From assembly GCF_029873215.1 (NCBI RefSeq), contig NZ_CP123620.1, forward strand, positions 620,001 through 684,000: a stretch of 64,000 nt of DNA. The letters are read 5' to 3'. The notes under the pieces are model-generated. The model ran no database searches. It was not told the DNA's origin and worked only from the letters and a program-made list of their open reading frames with translations. This stretch comes from Nocardioides sp. BP30 (GTDB lineage: Bacteria > Actinomycetota > Actinomycetes > Propionibacteriales > Nocardioidaceae). The position numbers were made by a program, and so were the translations under genes. Within the stretch, counting starts at the first letter, position 1; each line of letters opens with the position of its first letter. Below, piece by piece: positions 6,811 to 17,237 of this stretch.

Positions 6811-8961
6811 GTGGACTCCCCGCTCGCCCTCTACCGCCGCTACCGGCCCGAGACGTTCGCCGAGGTCATCGGCCAGGAACACGTCACCACGCCGCTGCGG
6901 GCCGCCCTGGCGAACAACCGGGTCAACCACGCCTACCTCTTCTCCGGACCGCGGGGCTGCGGCAAGACCACGTCGGCGCGCATCCTCGCTCGTGCGCTGA
7001 ACTGCGAGAAGGCGCCGGTCGCCGATCCCTGTGGTGAGTGCGACTCGTGCCGCGACCTGGCGCGCGGCGGGCCGGGAAGCATCGACGTGATCGAGATCGA
7101 CGCCGCCTCCCACGGCGGCGTCGACGACGCCCGCGATCTGCGCGAGAAGGCGTTCTTCGCGCCGGTCAAGAGCCGCTACAAGGTCTACATCATCGACGAG
7201 GCCCACATGGTCTCCACGCAGGGCTTCAACGCCCTGCTGAAGCTGGTCGAGGAGCCGCCGGAGCACCTGCGCTTCATCTTCGCCACCACCGAGCCGGAGA
7301 AGGTCATCCCGACCATCCGCTCGCGCACGCACCACTACCCCTTCCGGCTGATCCCGCCGCGGCTGCTGACCGCCTACCTCTCCGAGCTGTGCGAGAAGGA
7401 GGGTGTCCGGGTCGAGTCGGCCGCGCTGCCCCTGGTCGTGCGTGCCGGCGGCGGCTCCGCCCGCGACACCCTCTCGGTGATGGACCAGCTGCTCGGCGGC
7501 GCCGGTCCCGAGGGCGTCACCTACGACCTCGCCGCCGGCCTGCTCGGCTACACGCCCGACAGCCTCCTCGACGAGGTGATCGACGCGTTCGCGGCGGGCG
7601 ACGGCGCCGCTGTCTTCGGTGTCGTCGACAAGGTGATCGAGACCGGCCAGGACCCCCGCCGGTTCACCGAGGACCTGCTGCGTCGGCTGCGTGACCTGGT
7701 GATCGTCTCCGCAGTCCCGGATGCGCCCGCCAGCGGTCTGATCGACGTCGCCGAGGACGCCGGTGAGCGGCTGGTCGCGCAGGCGACCCGCTTCGGCGCC
7801 CACGATCTGAGTCGTGCGGCGGACCTGGTCGCCACCGGGCTGACCGAGATGCGTGGCGCCACCGCGCCGAGGCTGCTGCTGGAGCTGATCTGCGCCCGGG
7901 TGCTCCTGCCGGGTGCCGACCACGGCGTCGAGGGCCTCGCCGCCCGGCTGGACCGGGTCGAGCGCCGGCTCTCGGTCACCGGGGTGCCGACGCCGGCCCC
8001 GGCCGCCCCGGCGCCCCCTCCGGCCCAGGACCGCCCGGTGCTGCGACCGTCGGTGGGCGCGCCCACCGACGAGCCGGCGCCGCGGCCCGCACCCACGCCG
8101 GCGCCCTCGCCGACGCCTGCTCCGTCGCCGTCCCCTGCTCCGTCGCCGACGCCGGCGCCCTCGCCGACGCCTGCTCCGTCACCGTCCCCTGCTCCGTCGC
8201 CGTCCCCTGCGCCCTCGCCGACGCCTGCTCCGTCACAGGCAGCTCCGGCCGCAGCCGCTCCCACCAGCAGCGGGTTGGGCACCGTCGACGTGCGCCGGCT
8301 GTGGCCCGACGTGGTCACCAAGCTCAGCCAGCTGCGCAAGGCCACCTGGACCCTCGTCAGCCACAACGCCCAGGTGATGGGCCTGGAGGGTGACGTCCTC
8401 ACCATCGGGTTCGCCACCTCGGGTCTGCGCGAGCAGTTCACCCGGGGTAACCACGAGCCGCCACTGAAGCAGGCGATCACCGACGTGATCGGTGCCGACT
8501 GGCGGATCGAGGCCATCGTCGACCAGGGCACCGCGCCGGGAAGCGCGCCCGCGCAGGCGACGCCGGCCTCGCAGCAGGCACGGCAGGCGCCGCAGCAGCA
8601 AGCGCCCGACAGCCCGCCGCCGGCCAGGTCCGAGCCGTCCCCACCGGTCGACACGGGCGTGCCGCCGGAGCCCCCGGCGAGTCGGGACGCGCCACCCCCG
8701 CCGTGGGACGAGCCGGGTCCGGCGACGCCTCCGGCGTACGACGCCTCCCGCGCCGCGCGCGAGGCGATCCAGCCGACCCGGGTGGGCCGTCCCGCACCGG
8801 ATCCGGTCGAGGAGCAGGGCCGGGCGGCCGCCGACCTGGCCGCGCGCGACGCCGACGTACGGCCCGACGACCAGCCGTTCGAGGACGACCAGCTCGGCGG
8901 GGCCGAGCTGCTCCAGCGTGAGCTGGGCGCCCAGATCATCGAAGAGATCCGCCACCAGTAG
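6811..8961 (+). CDS. dnaX: DNA polymerase III subunit gamma/tau
   Basis: Clamp-loader ATPase of the replisome, 716 aa. P-loop SGPRGCGKTT is near residues 45-54, the zinc-binding Cys cluster is C65/C74/C77/C80, Walker B is YIIDEAHMVS, and sensor 1 is FIFATTEPEKV. Domain III follows to about residue 370. An unusually repetitive Pro/Ala/Ser/Thr linker (about 400-490) leads into the tau C-terminal domain (SQLRKATWTLVSHNAQV). A second low-complexity tail rich in Gln/Pro/Ala and acidic residues ends in an alpha-helical tip. It starts at GTG 6811 and leads the dnaX-ybaB-recR operon. Confidence 0.95.
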   Translation: MDSPLALYRRYRPETFAEVIGQEHVTTPLRAALANNRVNHAYLFSGPRGCGKTTSARILARALNCEKAPVADPCGECDSCRDLARGGPGSIDVIEIDAASHGGVDDARDLREKAFFAPVKSRYKVYIIDEAHMVSTQGFNALLKLVEEPPEHLRFIFATTEPEKVIPTIRSRTHHYPFRLIPPRLLTAYLSELCEKEGVRVESAALPLVVRAGGGSARDTLSVMDQLLGGAGPEGVTYDLAAGLLGYTPDSLLDEVIDAFAAGDGAAVFGVVDKVIETGQDPRRFTEDLLRRLRDLVIVSAVPDAPASGLIDVAEDAGERLVAQATRFGAHDLSRAADLVATGLTEMRGATAPRLLLELICARVLLPGADHGVEGLAARLDRVERRLSVTGVPTPAPAAPAPPPAQDRPVLRPSVGAPTDEPAPRPAPTPAPSPTPAPSPSPAPSPTPAPSPTPAPSPSPAPSPSPAPSPTPAPSQAAPAAAAPTSSGLGTVDVRRLWPDVVTKLSQLRKATWTLVSHNAQVMGLEGDVLTIGFATSGLREQFTRGNHEPPLKQAITDVIGADWRIEAIVDQGTAPGSAPAQATPASQQARQAPQQQAPDSPPPARSEPSPPVDTGVPPEPPASRDAPPPPWDEPGPATPPAYDASRAAREAIQPTRVGRPAPDPVEEQGRAAADLAARDADVRPDDQPFEDDQLGGAELLQRELGAQIIEEIRHQ
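8080..8236 (+). repeat. Low-complexity tandem repeat encoding the DnaX linker
   Basis: Short units of the type GCTCCGTCGCCG/TCCCCTGCTCCG repeat with small variations and encode PAPSPTPAPSPSP-like peptide. It lies within dnaX and connects the ATPase part to the tau tail. Length polymorphism between strains is likely. Confidence 0.75.
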
Positions 8962-8981
8962 GCAGCAGCGAGGAGCACGAC

Positions 8982-9368
8982 ATGACGCAGAACCCGTTCG
9001 AGGCGCTCGGCGGTGGGGGGCTCGACCTCAACGCCCTGCTGCAGCAGGCGCAGCAGATGCAGGAGCAGCTCGCCACCGCCCAGGACCAGCTCGCCGAGAC
9101 CATCGTGGAGGGCACCGTCGCCGGCGGCGCGGTCAAGGCCAAGGTCAACGGCGTGGGGGAGCTCGTCGGCCTGGAGATCCGCCAGGGCGAGTTCGACGGC
9201 AACGATCCCGACGAGCTCGAGGACCTCGCCGCGGTGATCGTCGCGGCCTACCGCGATGCCAAGACCCAGGCGGACGCGCTCGCCGGCCAGGCGTTCGGGC
9301 CGCTCACCGGCGGCCTGGGCCAGGGCGGCGGCCTGCCGGGTGGCAACCCCGGCCAGCTCGGTTTCTAG
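8982..9368 (+). CDS. ybaB: YbaB/EbfC nucleoid-associated protein
   Basis: 128 aa, near the normal family size of about 100-115 plus a Gly-rich C-terminal tail. The N-terminal helix LNALLQQAQQMQEQLATAQDQL and the strands EGTVAGGAVKAKVNGVGELVGLEI are the YbaB signature. It forms dimers that bind DNA and is part of the classic dnaX-ybaB-recR cluster. A strong Shine-Dalgarno (GAGGAG) sits before the ATG, 20 bases after dnaX. Confidence 0.93.
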   Translation: MTQNPFEALGGGGLDLNALLQQAQQMQEQLATAQDQLAETIVEGTVAGGAVKAKVNGVGELVGLEIRQGEFDGNDPDELEDLAAVIVAAYRDAKTQADALAGQAFGPLTGGLGQGGGLPGGNPGQLGF

Positions 9369-9389
9369 CACCGGATGAGTAGGTAGAAG

Positions 9390-9986
9390 TTGTACGAGGG
9401 CGTCGTCCAAGACCTCATCGACGAGCTCGGCAGGCTCCCCGGTGTGGGACCCAAGAGCGCGCAGCGGATCGCTTTCCACCTGTTGCAGGCCGACCCGGCC
9501 GACGTGCAGCGGCTGGCCGCGGTGTTGGTGGAGGTCAAGCAGCGGGTCAAGTTCTGCTCGATCTGCTTCAACGTCTCCGAGGAGGAGACCTGCCGGATCT
9601 GTCGCGACCCGCGCCGTGACCCCACCGTGCTGTGCGTGGTCGAGGAGTACAAGGACGTGGTGGCGATCGAGCGGACCCGCGAGTTCAAGGGCCGCTACCA
9701 CGTCCTCGGCGGTGCGATCAGCCCCATCGACGGGATCGGTCCGGACCAGCTGCGCATCCGCGAGCTCCTCGGCCGGCTCAACGACACCGCCATCACCGAG
9801 GTCATCCTCGCCACCGACCCCAACCTCGAGGGTGAGGCGACGGCGACCTACCTCACCCGGCAGCTCAGTCCGTTGGGCTTGCGGGTGACCCGACTGGCGA
9901 GCGGGCTGCCGGTGGGCGGAGACTTGGAGTACGCCGACGAGGTCACCCTCGGGCGAGCATTCGTGGGCCGGAGGTCCGCGGAGTGA
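9390..9986 (+). CDS. recR: Recombination mediator RecR
   Basis: 198 aa, the standard length. The N-terminal helix-hairpin-helix is [20 protein letters not shown]. The four-Cys zinc finger is C-x2-C-x8-C-x2-C ([16 protein letters not shown]). The Toprim domain starts [14 protein letters not shown], and [17 protein letters not shown] is the family hallmark. With RecO it loads RecA onto gaps. The start codon is TTG (9390) preceded by an AGG-type ribosome site. The stop overlaps the next gene as GTGA. Confidence 0.95.
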   Translation: MYEGVVQDLIDELGRLPGVGPKSAQRIAFHLLQADPADVQRLAAVLVEVKQRVKFCSICFNVSEEETCRICRDPRRDPTVLCVVEEYKDVVAIERTREFKGRYHVLGGAISPIDGIGPDQLRIRELLGRLNDTAITEVILATDPNLEGEATATYLTRQLSPLGLRVTRLASGLPVGGDLEYADEVTLGRAFVGRRSAE

Positions 9987-10621
9987 GCATGGACCGGCGA
10001 GAACGAAAGGCGGAAGAGGGTATGGCCACCACGACGGTGACCACCAGCGAGGGCGAGGACTTCTCGACCCAGATCGCGGACTCGGTGGAGAGCTTCCTGA
10101 TCGCCGTCCGGGCGATCGCGGCCGAGGGCAACGCCGGCAGCGCCGTACCGCTGCTGCTGCTCGAGGTGAGCCAGGTCCTGCTCACCGGTGCCCGGCTGGG
10201 TGCCCACCAGGACTTCGAGCCGCGCGAGGAGTACCAGCCCGACGTCGGTGAGGAGGCGGACGTCGACGAGCTGCGGATGGGCCTGGCCGGGATCCTGGAC
10301 AGCGTCGACACCTACAGCTTCGTGTTCGATCCCTACGAGCCGGAGATCGTGATCAGCCAGATCTCTGACGACGTGTCCAGCATCGTGGCCGATCTCGAGA
10401 ACGGGCTGCGGCACTTCCGCCGCGGCGACGTGGACGAGGCGCTGTGGTGGTGGCAGTTCAGCTACGTCAACAACTGGGGCAACCTGGCTGGCGCCGTACT
10501 GAACGCGTTGCTCATGGTGGTCGCGCACGACCGCCTCGACGCCGAGCCCTTCACCGGCGAGGACGAGGACGTGGCGGCGGCGAATGAGATGTTGGAGGGC
10601 GAGGCCGAGCTGCCCCGGTAG
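9983..10621 (+). CDS. DUF5063-like protein following recR
   Basis: 212-aa acidic cytoplasmic protein, largely helical, with motifs [24 protein letters not shown] and an aromatic stretch [25 protein letters not shown] place it in the DUF5063 family from memory of actinobacterial recR neighbours. The biochemical function is unknown. The GTG at 9983 overlaps the recR stop (GTGA); an ATG at 9989 is possible. The tight coupling suggests a link to the recombination operon, but this is unproven. Confidence 0.7.
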   Translation: MSMDRRERKAEEGMATTTVTTSEGEDFSTQIADSVESFLIAVRAIAAEGNAGSAVPLLLLEVSQVLLTGARLGAHQDFEPREEYQPDVGEEADVDELRMGLAGILDSVDTYSFVFDPYEPEIVISQISDDVSSIVADLENGLRHFRRGDVDEALWWWQFSYVNNWGNLAGAVLNALLMVVAHDRLDAEPFTGEDEDVAAANEMLEGEAELPR

Positions 10622-10666
10622 AATTCGGGTGGCCCTTCCCCCAGCACATCCCCGAGGATTCTTGAC

Positions 10667-13008
<2,342 letters not shown>

Positions 13009-13022
13009 GGCCGGCGCGGGGC

Positions 13023-13712
13023 TCAGTCCTCGACGGGGTCGATGTAGGTGACGCTCACCCAGTGCGCCAGCAGGTAGGCGGCGATGGTGAGCAGCGGCAC
13101 GGCCAGGAGCATCCACCAGGCGTCGTAGTGGTTGTGCAGGAACAGCACCGTCAACACCGCCACCAGGGCGACGGCCAGGAAGCTGTCCCCGACGGGGGAG
13201 GTGATGTGGAACGCCCGGAGCAACGCGCCCCCACCCAAGACGGCGACGAGCCCGATCGCGAGCAGCAGCGGGAAGCCGGCCCGGCCGCCGCACGTCGTGG
13301 CTCCACGCACGGTCGAGCACAGGTGGAGGGCGCCGTACGTCGCGAGCACCAGGAACGCACCCACGATCAGGCCGGTGATCGCGGTGGCCTGGGTCCCGGA
13401 GAGGGTGGGCAGCGTCAGCTTGACCGTCGTTCCCCGGGCTGGTCGAGAGGGTTCGTGCGCCTCGACAGGCTCGGCGGGCGCCTCGGCGGGATCGAAGGAC
13501 GCCTCGACAGGCTCGGCGGCCGTCGCCGTCGGGGCCTCGTCAGGCTCGGCGGCCGCAGGCGCCTCGACGGGATCGGAGGCCGCGGCGGGCGCCTCGTCGG
13601 GCGCGGCGGGCGCAGGCGGCTCGACGACCGGCTGAGCCGGACGAGCCTGCTTCTTGCGTCCGAACAGCTTCGGTGCGGCGAGCTTCGACTCGGACTCGGC
13701 GTCTGACCCCAT
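13023..13712 (-). CDS. Membrane protein with Ala/Pro/Glu-rich cytoplasmic N-terminus
   Basis: 229 aa. Residues 1-95 are a disordered run of EAPAA/EPVEA-type repeats. Four transmembrane helices follow (about 107-128, 143-160, 168-190, 196-216) with two Cys in the first external loop (HLCSTVRGATTC), possibly a disulfide. No family is recognised and no operon partner is evident. It converges with asd. Confidence 0.65.
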   Translation of the reverse strand: MGSDAESESKLAAPKLFGRKKQARPAQPVVEPPAPAAPDEAPAAASDPVEAPAAAEPDEAPTATAAEPVEASFDPAEAPAEPVEAHEPSRPARGTTVKLTLPTLSGTQATAITGLIVGAFLVLATYGALHLCSTVRGATTCGGRAGFPLLLAIGLVAVLGGGALLRAFHITSPVGDSFLAVALVAVLTVLFLHNHYDAWWMLLAVPLLTIAAYLLAHWVSVTYIDPVED

Positions 13713-13734
13713 GTGAGCAGTCTCTCATCCGGAC

Positions 13735-14931
13735 TCAGTAGGGCGAGTACATCCCGGCGCGGATCGCCTTCGACCGGACGAACGGGGTCGCCTGGTTGCG
13801 CAGCCACGGCCTGCCGAACCACAGATACCCGTCGACCAGCTGGGCAGCGGTGCCGCGCTGCGCCGCGGTCAGGGGCACCGGCGTCGAGGTGACCTTCCAC
13901 GTCGGCGGAACACCGAGCGCGTTGCAGACGGTAGCCGTCGCCGACTTGCAGGGCGCGGAGTCGTCGAAGAGGCGATGCGGGTGCTTGGCGTAGAACTGGC
14001 TGTAGGTGAACGGACGGCCGTTGTCGGCGGTGTCGATGACGAAGTGGCGGTGGATGCCCTGGGCCGCCAGCGCGGACGCGATCGCCGCGCCGTGGTCGAC
14101 GTCGGCCGACGTCGCGGAGTAGTGAGTGGCGCCCAGCGCGAAGCCGCGGGTGTAGGCGATCCCCGACTTCTGCAGCATCGTCGCCGCTTGAGCGGTGCTG
14201 AGCCAGTCGGCGTCGCCGGCGTCGAGGTAGACAGCCGCTCGCGGGTTGTGGGCGGCGAAGGTCTGGGCGGCGTATCGGGTGAGGCCCTGCCGCGCAGCGG
14301 CCCCCTTGGTCCGCTGCTTCTTCGGCTGATCGGACCGCTTGGCGGTGAGTGCCAGATCCGGCTCCAGCACGATCGCGACGCGCGAGGAGCCGATCTCGGC
14401 CGAGACCCGCCCGATCCAGGAGCGGTACGTCGCCTTCTCCTTCGCGGTCAGCTTGTGCTTCGTGCGGTTCCCCTCGCCCTTGAATCCCCAGATGCCGAAG
14501 ATCGCGAGCTGCACCAGCACGCTCGGATCCCCGTGCTGCTCCTGCGCGATGTAGGAGGACACAGCGCCGGGCCGGTGGGCGGAGTTGCCGATGGTGAACC
14601 ACAGCATCCGTGGCTGCAGCGCCGACTTGGCCAGGTAGGTCCGGTCGGTGCCCGTCGCGGCGGCGTAGGCAGGGTAGAGGTTGTCCCAGTAGCCGGTGTT
14701 GACCGACCAGCGCCCGCCCGCCAGCGGGTTGGTCGGGTTCTGCGCCAGCGGCGCGCCGCTCATGTCCACGTCGTACGTCGTGAGCTTCTTCGCCCCGATG
14801 CCGACGGGGGCCTGCGCGGCTTGGGCGCCGCCGCCGCGGCCGATCACGCCCACCGTGCCGGCGAGCGCGACGGTCAGGACCAGCAGGCCGGTGGCGAGGG
14901 CGGAGAGAGGGAGGGCGATGCGATTTCTCAC
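13735..14931 (-). CDS. Secreted glycoside hydrolase family 6-like protein, atypical active site
   Basis: 398 aa with a signal peptide or anchor (about 1-40). GH6 (cellobiohydrolase/endoglucanase) landmarks are VAIVLEPDLA (residues 186-195, holding one family Asp), AVYLDAGDADWL, GFALGATHYSAT, HFVIDTADNG and YLWFGRPW. The loop that carries the catalytic acid in canonical GH6 (DLPDRDC-like) reads AIFGIWGFKGEGN here, and the usual VKPxGExDG near the C-terminus is absent. It may act on a different glucan or be inactive. It starts at GTG 14931. No carbohydrate-binding module is seen. Confidence 0.72.
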   Translation of the reverse strand: MRNRIALPLSALATGLLVLTVALAGTVGVIGRGGGAQAAQAPVGIGAKKLTTYDVDMSGAPLAQNPTNPLAGGRWSVNTGYWDNLYPAYAAATGTDRTYLAKSALQPRMLWFTIGNSAHRPGAVSSYIAQEQHGDPSVLVQLAIFGIWGFKGEGNRTKHKLTAKEKATYRSWIGRVSAEIGSSRVAIVLEPDLALTAKRSDQPKKQRTKGAAARQGLTRYAAQTFAAHNPRAAVYLDAGDADWLSTAQAATMLQKSGIAYTRGFALGATHYSATSADVDHGAAIASALAAQGIHRHFVIDTADNGRPFTYSQFYAKHPHRLFDDSAPCKSATATVCNALGVPPTWKVTSTPVPLTAAQRGTAAQLVDGYLWFGRPWLRNQATPFVRSKAIRAGMYSPY

Positions 14932-15015
14932 CCCAAGAGGATCGGCGACGGGGCCCGATCAGCTGAGCCGAACGTCTCACATGGCGGGCAGCAGCGGGGC
15001 TCTACGCTGGTCCGC

Positions 15016-15600
15016 ATGCACTCCACGATCCGCCGCGTGGCCGTCTTCTGCGGCTCGACACCCGGCCACGACCAGACGCTGCTCCCAGCGGCCTACGACG
15101 TGGGTCGCGGCCTGGCCGAGCGCGGTATCGGGCTGGTTTACGGTGCTGGCGGACATGGCTTGATGGGCGCCGTCGCCCAGGGCGCGCTGGACGCCGGCGG
15201 CGAGGTGATCGGGGTGATCCCGCGGTCGATGGTCGAGCGGGAGTGGGGCCGTGACGACCTGACCGAGCTGCATGTCGTGGAGACGATGCACGAGCGCAAG
15301 GCGCTGATGGCGGAGTGCGCCGACGCGTTCCTGTGCCTGCCCGGCGGCATCGGCACCCTCGAGGAGATCATCGAGGTCTGGAGCTGGCGTCAGATCGGCT
15401 TCAACGACGACCCGGTCTGCTTCTACAACCTCCATGGCTTCTGGACGCCCTTGCTTGCGGCCCTGCAGGGGCTGGTCGACGCCGGATTCGTCCGGCAGAG
15501 CGCGCTGGACGACGCGGTCGTCGCCGAGACGCTCGACGAGGCTCTCGCCGGGCTCGCGAGCCGGATCGGCGTCGGCTTCGAGGACAAGCTGCGCGGCTGA
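15016..15600 (+). CDS. LOG-family nucleoside 5'-monophosphate phosphoribohydrolase
   Basis: 194 aa of the TIGR00730/LOG family, which cleaves the N-glycosidic bond of (cytokinin-type) nucleoside monophosphates. It has the Rossmann-like start VAVFCGSTPG, LVYGAGGHGLMG, the conserved MHERKALM and the diagnostic PGGIGTLEE motif. The first ATG of the conserved region is at 15016. No operon partner is evident. A hairpin terminator follows at 15639-15670. Confidence 0.9.
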   Translation: MHSTIRRVAVFCGSTPGHDQTLLPAAYDVGRGLAERGIGLVYGAGGHGLMGAVAQGALDAGGEVIGVIPRSMVEREWGRDDLTELHVVETMHERKALMAECADAFLCLPGGIGTLEEIIEVWSWRQIGFNDDPVCFYNLHGFWTPLLAALQGLVDAGFVRQSALDDAVVAETLDEALAGLASRIGVGFEDKLRG

Positions 15601-15638
15601 GTCGGCCGGCCCCCGGCGCGAGCGGGACCGAAATGACG

Positions 15639-15670
15639 ACCGCCGGACCCGCATCTGCCGGTCCGGCGGT
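15639..15670. terminator. Hairpin terminator between LOG gene and tRNA-Pro
   Basis: Perfect 11-bp arms ACCGCCGGACC (15639-15649) and GGTCCGGCGGT (15660-15670) enclose a 10-base loop. TTTCC follows on the plus strand. Confidence 0.65.
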
Positions 15671-15696
15671 TTCCGATGTCCTGAGACATCACAGGG

Positions 15697-15770
<74 letters not shown>

Positions 15771-15827
15771 CATCGCGTCCCGCTTCCGCGTTCGGCAACG
15801 AACCGGAGCATAGCGGAGCCGGACAGG

Positions 15828-16745
15828 TCATCCGTAATCGGGCCGGGGGACGAAGGTCAGCAAGGATGCCTCCGGTCGGCACGCCACCCGGATCCGGGCG
15901 TACGGCGAGGTCCCCAGGCCGGCGGAGACATGCAGCCACGAGTCCTGGTGGAAGTGCAGGCCGCGAGCCCGGGTGGGGTCGATGTCGCAGTTCGTGGTCA
16001 GCGCCCGCCCGCCGCCGGCGAGCCGGGGCAGGCAGACCTGGCCGCCGTGGGTGTGTCCGGCGAGGATCGCGTCGTACCCGTCCTCGGCGAAGCGATCCAG
16101 CACCCGCAGGTACGGCGCGTGGGTGATCCCGAGCCGCAGATCGGCGCTGACCGGTGCCGGTCCGGTGACCCGGTCGAGCCGGTCGTAGCCCAGGTGCGGG
16201 TCGTCCACCCCCGCGAAGGCGATGTCCAGGCCGTTGACGCGCACCCGCGCCGTGCGATTGGTCAGGTCGGTCCAGCCGGCGCCGGTGAAGCGGGCGCTGA
16301 GGTCGCGCCACGGCAGCTGCGGGACGTCGACGTGCCGCTTGCCGTTGTCGGGCAGCAGGTACCGGAACGGGTTGCGCAACCGCGGTTCGAAGTAGTCGTT
16401 GGAGCCGTGCACGAACACGCCTGGCACGTCGAGCAGGCCGCCGAGCGCGTCGATCAGCGGCGGTACCGCGCGCTGGTGGGCGAGGTTGTCGCCGGTGTCG
16501 ACCACCAGGTCGGGTCGCAGCAGCGCCAGCCCGGCGAGCCAATCCAGCTTGCGCTGCTGGGTCGGGACCAGATGGATGTCGGAGAGATGCAGCACCCGCA
16601 GGGGATCCGCCCCCGGCGGCAGCGCCGGCACGGTCAGCTCACGCAGCGTGTACTGCCTCGCCTCCCACGCGGCGTATGCCGTCAGCCCGCCGCCCGCCAG
16701 CACCCCCGCTCCGACCAGAGAGCCGAAAACCGAGCGGAGCCGCAT
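15828..16745 (-). CDS. Membrane-anchored metallophosphoesterase (Rv3683-like)
   Basis: 305 aa. An N-terminal signal-anchor (about 5-27) is followed by a calcineurin-type phosphoesterase. Metal ligands are visible in order: LSDIH (D56, H58), VVDTGDN (D84 region), HGSND, and the GHTHGGQ block. Similar YkuE-type enzymes act outside the membrane. I start at the ATG at 16745. A further in-frame start at 16763 would add six residues and overlap the divergent gene's promoter. Its place beside YqeY and the PBP matches Rv3683. Confidence 0.88.
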   Translation of the reverse strand: MRLRSVFGSLVGAGVLAGGGLTAYAAWEARQYTLRELTVPALPPGADPLRVLHLSDIHLVPTQQRKLDWLAGLALLRPDLVVDTGDNLAHQRAVPPLIDALGGLLDVPGVFVHGSNDYFEPRLRNPFRYLLPDNGKRHVDVPQLPWRDLSARFTGAGWTDLTNRTARVRVNGLDIAFAGVDDPHLGYDRLDRVTGPAPVSADLRLGITHAPYLRVLDRFAEDGYDAILAGHTHGGQVCLPRLAGGGRALTTNCDIDPTRARGLHFHQDSWLHVSAGLGTSPYARIRVACRPEASLLTFVPRPDYG

Positions 16746-16771
16746 GCCTCCACCCTGCCACAATGAACAAC

Positions 16772-17224
16772 ATGACCCTCAAGGAGACGATTCGCGCCGA
16801 CCTCACCACCGCGATGAAGGCGCGCGACGAGGTCCGCTCGAGCACGCTGCGGATGGTTCTCACCGCGATCACCAACGCCGAGGTCGCCGGCAAGCAGGCC
16901 CGGGAGCTCTCCGACGACGAGATCATCGGCGTGCTCTCCAGCGAGGCCAAGAAGCGCCGCGAGGCGGCCACCGCCTTCGCCGACGGCGGCCGAGCCGAGC
17001 AGGCGGCGAAGGAGACCGCCGAGGCGGCAGTGATCGCCGACTACCTCCCGGCCCAGCTGAGCGCCGAGGAGATCAGCGGCCTGGTCGCGCAGGCGATCGC
17101 ACAGACGGGCGCCGCCGACGTCAAGGCGATGGGCAAGGTGATGGGCGTGGTGACGCCACAGGTCAAGGGCCGCGCCGACGGCGGCGCCGTCGCCGCGGAG
17201 GTACGTCGCCAGCTCGGCGCCTGA
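16772..17224 (+). CDS. GatB/YqeY family protein
   Basis: About 150 aa, standard for the stand-alone YqeY family, a homologue of the C-terminal tRNA-interacting domain of GatB. It begins MTLKETIRADLTTAMKARDE and has the family motifs LRMVLTAITNAEV, DYLPAQLSAEEI and MGKVMGVVTPQVKGRADG. The ATG at 16772 sits 6 bases after a -10-like CACAAT, suggesting a leaderless mRNA; an ATG at 16763 is also possible. Only 26 bases separate it from the divergent phosphoesterase start. Its function is not firmly known. Confidence 0.88.
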   Translation: MTLKETIRADLTTAMKARDEVRSSTLRMVLTAITNAEVAGKQARELSDDEIIGVLSSEAKKRREAATAFADGGRAEQAAKETAEAAVIADYLPAQLSAEEISGLVAQAIAQTGAADVKAMGKVMGVVTPQVKGRADGGAVAAEVRRQLGA

Positions 17225-17237
17225 GCCAGCCGGCGGG

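Noticed and set aside
8080..8236. DnaX Pro/Ser repeat as a programmed frameshift site making gamma
   Set aside because: No A-AAA-AAG-type slippery run is present. It is simply a low-complexity linker.
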